A stretch of DNA of 64,000 bases from Berkiella sp050247135 (lineage in GTDB: Bacteria > Pseudomonadota > Gammaproteobacteria > Berkiellales > Berkiellaceae). Below are positions 60,125-64,000 of the stretch, piece after piece; positions within the stretch are counted from its first letter, which is position 1; each line of letters opens with the position of its first letter. Both the position numbers and the translations under genes were made by a program. The notes under the pieces were generated by a model. The model searched no databases and was not told where the DNA came from. It worked only from the letters and a program-made list of their open reading frames with translations. The DNA lies in NCBI GenBank assembly GCA_050247135.1, contig JBFWUT010000009.1, positions 1 through 64,000 on the forward strand, in the 5' to 3' direction.

Positions 60125-62047
60125 TCATTTAGAGAGTTTTTTGTTTGGATCAGGTTTAGTTTCGTTTGATCCTGATTTCTCAATTTTAGGCGTTGTTCGT
60201 GCTTTCATATTTGCCGCGGTAGCCGATCGAACAAACAACGGATTTTGCCTGATCTCTTTCATGAATTCAGGATTCATTATAGTATCTGAATCATCACTTT
60301 TGGTTAAGCGCGGATCGGGAGTTTTAACCGTAGGGATCGCTGACATTGATTTGGCTAAAGTGGCTGTTCTCGCCTCTTTTGCTTTTGGCTTTTTCGGGAA
60401 TAATAAATAGTCTTCAATGGGGCCACCTCGGTAGGCCACAATTTGGTAGGCAGAGCGATTAGCCGAAAGTTTACTCCATAGTTCTAATGGGTTGTCCATT
60501 TTAAACTGGGGATCCTGTGCATTCCATTTTTCAAAATCACGTCGTAACATTTTTAAATCGACTTTATCTTTTTTATAATCACTACAAATTTCCCAGCCAA
60601 AACTCACTCTTTTTAATTGGACAAGATCATTATCTGCTATTTGACAAGCAACTCCTTTGCGATGTGCGCTTTTCATTTGATCTTGTGATTTTTCATTGCC
60701 TCTTGATACATTGCCTGGCTTGGGTTCTTTAGATTCACATTTAGGATCCACTTTATCAATGATGCCCCCTAATCGTAATTCGGTTTCAAGAAATGGAATG
60801 GGATCAGTGCGAAAAGCCCTATCTCGTAACATTATTTTGTTTTGTGTTTCATCTGTGTTGACTAAAACGAATAAGGGATCATAACCTTCCTCAGATAACA
60901 GGTGGTGTGCTTTTTCAAATGGATTTGCGAAGGTGACAGGCACATATAAGCTGAAATGGGTGCTATGATGATCTTTATTAGCTTTGTTGGCAGCAAGCAC
61001 GGCGTTCTTGACATGACGTTTTACTCTAATACCAATATCTTCCGAGACCTTCTGTAAATCATCAATCCCATCATAACCCCTTGCAAGTGCTACTTGTAGG
61101 GTTAACATGCGCATCTGTGAGGTCTCCCGCTCCACACCACCGTCAATAGAAACGACATCATTGCCAGGATGTGAAGGATCCTCTTTTTCTTCTGATACAC
61201 TGGCAACAACTTGATCGCGAGCATAGCTTTTGCCTGCTCCAGTGGAACCTGCGCCGATGATAATTTTGGGTTTATCCCAGGCTTTACCAGGGAAGTGTTT
61301 GGTACATGCCAGAAGTACGGCTTCGCGAAATTCTCGAGTGTTACTCTCTTCTTTGAGCGCTGCAAGATAAAGTTCTTTACCTTTAGAACCTAACATTTCA
61401 TCCATTGATATGTGTTGACTATTGGTTGGCACTTGTTTTATTTCATGCATTCGTTTACCAAGATAATTAAGATATTCCATTCTTGCGGAAGTTGGGCTAA
61501 CGGCTTTATCAAGATCGACCCCATGCATTAATTCTTCGCGACCTGCCTCACCAAATGCTGCTCTAAGGTGCATTAAACGGCGTTTCTCAGCTTTTTGTAA
61601 TTCAGTGAGTTCCCGATGTCTTTGTATTTGTGCTGCGGTAGGTTTTAAAGGTAGTGATCGGATTTCAAAATAATTACCGATGGTGCCCCACTGTATTGGC
61701 CATTGTTGAAACTGATTGCTAAAGGATATCGGTACGCTATTGACAGACGTCAAGGTCGCTGCGTATTGATTAACCGTATTATGTAAGGTCGTTTTGAATC
61801 GAGTTAATTTATTATTTTTGATAAGCGAATGTTCCTCAAGGGCTCTGATCGCTGTGATGAGTTTGTTGGGATCTGAAGTTCCTTCGAGATGATTTTCAAT
61901 GAGATCATTCATGATCCCTTTGAGTTTAATACCGAGAATATCGCCCTCAAGACTATCATGAAGCTCTGTTTTTAGTGCTTCACTATTGATGATATCCCGA
62001 AGAGCTTGAATAAGCTGTTCTCTGATGACTCGAGGATCGCCGGACAC
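60125..62047 (-). CDS. Large protein with zeta-toxin-like P-loop kinase region, effector or toxin candidate
   Basis: 640 residues from GTG 62047, chosen because a perfect AAGGAGG lies 5 nt upstream; an ATG at 62092 has nothing comparable. The first 230 residues are helical. Then comes a P-loop IIGAGSTGAGKSYARDQV with Walker A GSTGAGKS at about 267-274, followed by VSIDGG and, about 150 residues after the P-loop, DRAFRTDPIPF. This order resembles zeta-toxin/UDP-sugar kinase P-loop proteins, but overall similarity is loose. The last 100 residues are Lys/Pro/Thr-rich and look disordered. No antitoxin-like partner gene adjoins it. No signal peptide. Confidence 0.5.
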   Translation of the reverse strand: MSGDPRVIREQLIQALRDIINSEALKTELHDSLEGDILGIKLKGIMNDLIENHLEGTSDPNKLITAIRALEEHSLIKNNKLTRFKTTLHNTVNQYAATLTSVNSVPISFSNQFQQWPIQWGTIGNYFEIRSLPLKPTAAQIQRHRELTELQKAEKRRLMHLRAAFGEAGREELMHGVDLDKAVSPTSARMEYLNYLGKRMHEIKQVPTNSQHISMDEMLGSKGKELYLAALKEESNTREFREAVLLACTKHFPGKAWDKPKIIIGAGSTGAGKSYARDQVVASVSEEKEDPSHPGNDVVSIDGGVERETSQMRMLTLQVALARGYDGIDDLQKVSEDIGIRVKRHVKNAVLAANKANKDHHSTHFSLYVPVTFANPFEKAHHLLSEEGYDPLFVLVNTDETQNKIMLRDRAFRTDPIPFLETELRLGGIIDKVDPKCESKEPKPGNVSRGNEKSQDQMKSAHRKGVACQIADNDLVQLKRVSFGWEICSDYKKDKVDLKMLRRDFEKWNAQDPQFKMDNPLELWSKLSANRSAYQIVAYRGGPIEDYLLFPKKPKAKEARTATLAKSMSAIPTVKTPDPRLTKSDDSDTIMNPEFMKEIRQNPLFVRSATAANMKARTTPKIEKSGSNETKPDPNKKLSK

Positions 62048-62052
62048 TCTAA

Positions 62053-62059
62053 CCTCCTT
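62053..62059 (-). promoter_or_regulatory. Perfect Shine-Dalgarno AAGGAGG fixing a GTG start
   Basis: CCTCCTT on the plus strand, 5 nt from the GTG at 62047. It is the strongest ribosome site I noticed in the window. Confidence 0.8.
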
Positions 62060-62165
62060 AAAACAAGAGAGTCCATATATTGATACTATCATATAAGGTG
62101 ACTAGCACAATTGAAATTAGTTCAGGTTAAATTGTGTGATATACAATCAATGCAAATACACAAAG

Positions 62166-62174
62166 TGAACTATT
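62166..62174 (-). promoter_or_regulatory. AATAGTTCA element upstream of the zeta-toxin-like gene
   Basis: Minus-strand copy of the 9-bp core also seen at 28265, 29402 and 55027. It lies about 120 bp ahead of the GTG start and touches the DUF4124 gene's stop codon. Confidence 0.25.
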
Positions 62175-62641
62175 TATATCGAAGGCTGGGTGCAAAAAGC
62201 TTTGATTAACTCTTTGGTTTTCTCGATCTCAGCCATTTTTTGAGTTTCGGTTAACATGGTAGCTTGACCATCAGCACCAATCATTTTAATTCTGCCACGC
62301 AATTGCAAATTGGTTAGTTGTTGGCGGGCCTTCATACAATTCTCTTGTTTTTCTTCTGCGGTATAAGCATTCATGGCTGCTTCTTTGCTAGCTTCAGCTT
62401 TCTTTGTATCGTTTTCTTTATCTTGTTCTATTCTTTTGTCTAGTGCTGCTTTTTCAGTTGCTGCACTGCTGGATGGCGGTGGGGGAGGGGTGATTTCGGT
62501 AACTTGTGTATTGAGTGGTGGATTTTGCGTATAGACTGTTTGTCCTTGTGAATCTTGGTATTTATAACTGGTCGCGAAACAAAGGGGTGAGAGCGTGCTT
62601 AACAAGAATATCAAAGTGATTCGTTTATAGCGGTTTTGCAT
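62174..62641 (-). CDS. DUF4124 family exported protein
   Basis: 155 residues from ATG 62641. Signal peptide (ITLIFLLSTLSPLCFA), then the short DUF4124 domain (SYKYQDSQGQTVYTQNPP), a Pro/Ser stretch and a charged coiled coil. DUF4124 proteins are small periplasmic proteins of unknown function. Seven bp downstream of the DUF3579 gene, so co-transcribed. Confidence 0.8.
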   Translation of the reverse strand: MQNRYKRITLIFLLSTLSPLCFATSYKYQDSQGQTVYTQNPPLNTQVTEITPPPPPSSSAATEKAALDKRIEQDKENDTKKAEASKEAAMNAYTAEEKQENCMKARQQLTNLQLRGRIKMIGADGQATMLTETQKMAEIEKTKELIKAFCTQPSI

Positions 62642-62648
62642 GTTTATC

Positions 62649-62927
62649 TCACTCTTCTTCATCACAAATGGTTAATTTGTGCGCTTTTGCAAAATCAAGA
62701 ATTTGTTGATAGAGTGCGGGATTCACCAATTTTAACTCGCTATCTATCACCAAACATCTTTTACCATCTTTGTGTGAAGGCTTTAATAAAGGTGAGTAGT
62801 GAACACGTCGATTTTTCAAGGTAGATAGCTGTTCACAGAGCCTTTCTGCCCAATCGCTGGGCCGAAATACCTTTCCTTCTTGCGTAATCCCTTCAATGAC
62901 AATTTTGGTTTTCTTGCCTTTAGTCAT
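62649..62927 (-). CDS. DUF3579 family protein
   Basis: 92 residues from ATG 62927; the open frame reaches 63002 but overlaps the pssA promoter region. Family motif FRPSDWAERLCEQLS and a middle YSPLLKPSHKDGKRCLVID. Short soluble protein of unknown function found widely in beta- and gammaproteobacteria. Divergent from pssA. Confidence 0.85.
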   Translation of the reverse strand: MTKGKKTKIVIEGITQEGKVFRPSDWAERLCEQLSTLKNRRVHYSPLLKPSHKDGKRCLVIDSELKLVNPALYQQILDFAKAHKLTICDEEE

Positions 62928-63033
62928 AAAATGGGTATCTTGATGGTAATATAAAACTATAGCATAACATGAGCCAACTGGCTGACAATGATTGAAAGCC
63001 ATGCATACTCACCCAATAGAGAAGAATAATATT

Positions 63034-63804
63034 ATGATCCCAAGCCAAACCCCCAGTGATGGCGCCGAGCTTCATCGCAATAAGGGGATATACTTGCTAC
63101 CCAATCTATTCACTACCAGTGGCCTATTTGCCGGATTCTATGCCATTGTTGCTGCAATGCGAGGTGACTTTGAATATGCTGCCATTGCGATTTTTATCGC
63201 TATGATTATGGATGGCTTAGATGGCCGTGTTGCCAGGCTTACCAATACGCAAAGTGCTTTTGGTGCAGAATATGATAGCTTGGCGGATGTGGTTTCCTTT
63301 GGCATTGCGCCTTCCTTAGTGGCTTATAGTTGGGGTTTATCGAGTTTAGGCAAACCAGGCTGGTTAGTGGCGTTTTTCTTTGCTGCTGCCACGGCATTGC
63401 GTTTGGCGCGTTTTAATTCACAACTTAATGTGCAAGATAAAAAGTACTTTCAAGGCTTGCCGTGTCCTTCCGCAGCAGGTTTGGTTGCTGGGATGATTTG
63501 GGTGGCCCATGACTATGGCGTGCCTGGGCATCAGTTATGGGTAATTGCAGCTGTGGTGACATTGATTACCGGTGCTTTAATGGTGAGCAACATTGGATAT
63601 TACAGTTTCAAGGAACTTGATTTAAAAGGTCATGTGCCATTTGTGGCAGTTTTAGCGGTATTGTTAGTTATTGTCTTTGTATCCATTGATCCTCCCCTTG
63701 TATTGCTCAGTTTCTTTGCGCTCTATGTGGCTTCAGGTCCTATATTGTCAATTAAACGCCGTATTGGCGTGTGGCGTCGAAATCATAAAAGCAAAGAATC
63801 ATGA
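63034..63804 (+). CDS. pssA: CDP-diacylglycerol-serine O-phosphatidyltransferase
   Basis: 256 residues from ATG 63034, which has AGAGAAG upstream; ATG 63001 is an alternative adding 11 residues. Integral membrane enzyme that makes phosphatidylserine, the precursor of phosphatidylethanolamine. The CDP-alcohol phosphotransferase motif DG-x2-AR-x8-G-x3-D-x3-D is complete, starting at DGRVAR and ending at DSLAD. About seven hydrophobic helices. This is the type II (Bacillus-like) enzyme, not the E. coli soluble type. Overlaps the next gene by 4 bp (ATGA). Confidence 0.92.
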   Translation: MIPSQTPSDGAELHRNKGIYLLPNLFTTSGLFAGFYAIVAAMRGDFEYAAIAIFIAMIMDGLDGRVARLTNTQSAFGAEYDSLADVVSFGIAPSLVAYSWGLSSLGKPGWLVAFFFAAATALRLARFNSQLNVQDKKYFQGLPCPSAAGLVAGMIWVAHDYGVPGHQLWVIAAVVTLITGALMVSNIGYYSFKELDLKGHVPFVAVLAVLLVIVFVSIDPPLVLLSFFALYVASGPILSIKRRIGVWRRNHKSKES

Positions 63805-64000
63805 GCGATTTACAAAGTGAATATTTAAATCTTCTTGGGATCACTGAATGGGAAAAAAGGGAAACCAAGGAGAATAAACATGAAATAGCCGGTTATCACG
63901 TGGTCATTAATGAACCTGGGATAACTCGCTTGGAACAATTAAGTCAAGATAAGCAGGCTCTTTTACAGCGTATGATTGCAGCGATGAATTGGCCTTTCGA
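63801..64000 (+). CDS. holD: Probable DNA polymerase III psi subunit, 3' end outside the window
   Basis: Partial, 66 codons to the right edge. The N-terminus reads SDLQSEYLNLLGITEW, followed by EKRETKEN and a short beta strand (YHVVINEP). The LGIT-x-W element and its position in the first 20 residues match E. coli HolD (LQQLGITQW). In E. coli holD precedes rimI; here the downstream gene is not visible. The ATG overlaps the pssA stop. Psi links the clamp loader to single-strand-binding protein through chi. Confidence 0.5.
   Translation, partial: MSDLQSEYLNLLGITEWEKRETKENKHEIAGYHVVINEPGITRLEQLSQDKQALLQRMIAAMNWPF

Noticed and set aside
1..64000. tRNA/rRNA genes, insertion sequences, prophage genes, integrases, attachment sites
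   Set aside because: I looked through the intergenic regions and found none; small or degenerate ones could escape reading by eye.

Overview
The window is a gene-dense, AT-leaning chromosomal stretch of a gammaproteobacterium. The housekeeping blocks keep gene orders known from Escherichia coli and Pseudomonas: bamD / rluD-pgeF-clpB, ppiB-lpxH / gltX-cysS, rnt-pyrC / motY, nth-rnfB-metG / mrp-dcd, and purN-purM / DUF2066-perM-hda. Between them sit large proteins of effector type: an OTU-like cysteine protease candidate, a HAD/polyproline protein, two kinase-fold-like paralogues, a P-loop protein of zeta-toxin type, and a cluster of membrane-anchored Ala/Lys/Pro-rich proteins. That mixture suggests a host-associated member of the Legionellales (Legionella/Coxiella/Berkiella-like). 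This placement is inference; the window holds no 16S rRNA or secretion-system gene to fix it. I saw no tRNA or rRNA gene, IS element, prophage or CRISPR array.

Layout. 1-4082 (minus): permease and ATPase of a NitT/TauT-type ABC transporter leading into tamA. 4243-8488 (plus): ubiC, pabB, a protease-RimK fusion and an MscS channel. 8668-10950: two unknown proteins, the second OTU-like. 11012-14952 (minus): nrdA-nrdB, with a 363-bp upstream region carrying possible NrdR boxes. 15316-20370: TetR regulator, S9 peptidase, HAD/polyproline protein, an unknown. 20511-27419: an oxidative-stress and housekeeping block (sodB, grxD, peroxiredoxin, fadH, rnt, pyrC, motY) that also holds a small double-glycine-leader peptide. 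27420-31751: accessory island with an unknown protein, a tandem-HTH LuxR regulator and the divergent kinase-like pair. 31758-42810: DUF1841-nth-rnfB-metG, mrp-dcd, a second double-glycine peptide, DUF3108-purN-purM, DUF2066-perM-hda. 43103-46023: three-gene Ala/Pro/Lys-rich cluster. 46020-60114: mostly conserved housekeeping (wrbA, acyP, OmpA-type lipoprotein, proS, bamD, rluD, pgeF, clpB, DUF455, lpxH, ppiB, gltX, cysS). 60125-64000: zeta-toxin-like protein, DUF4124, DUF3579, pssA and the start of a probable holD.

How the genes fit together. Outer-membrane assembly and envelope: tamA, bamD, lpxH, pgeF, pssA, OmpA-type lipoprotein. Nucleotide supply: nrdAB, dcd, purMN, pyrC. Peroxide and superoxide defence: sodB, peroxiredoxin, grxD, wrbA. 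Translation: metG, proS, gltX, cysS, rluD, RimK. Ubiquinone and folate branches from chorismate: ubiC, pabB.

The most unusual material is: the three-gene cluster at 43103-46023, two of whose proteins share an APV-[ST]-QG motif; the divergent kinase-like pair with two perfect dyads between the genes; the tandem-HTH LuxR gene, bracketed by an identical 11-bp element whose 9-bp core recurs in two other intergenic regions; two unlinked double-glycine peptides; and two large intergenic inverted repeats that look like structured RNA or repeat elements.
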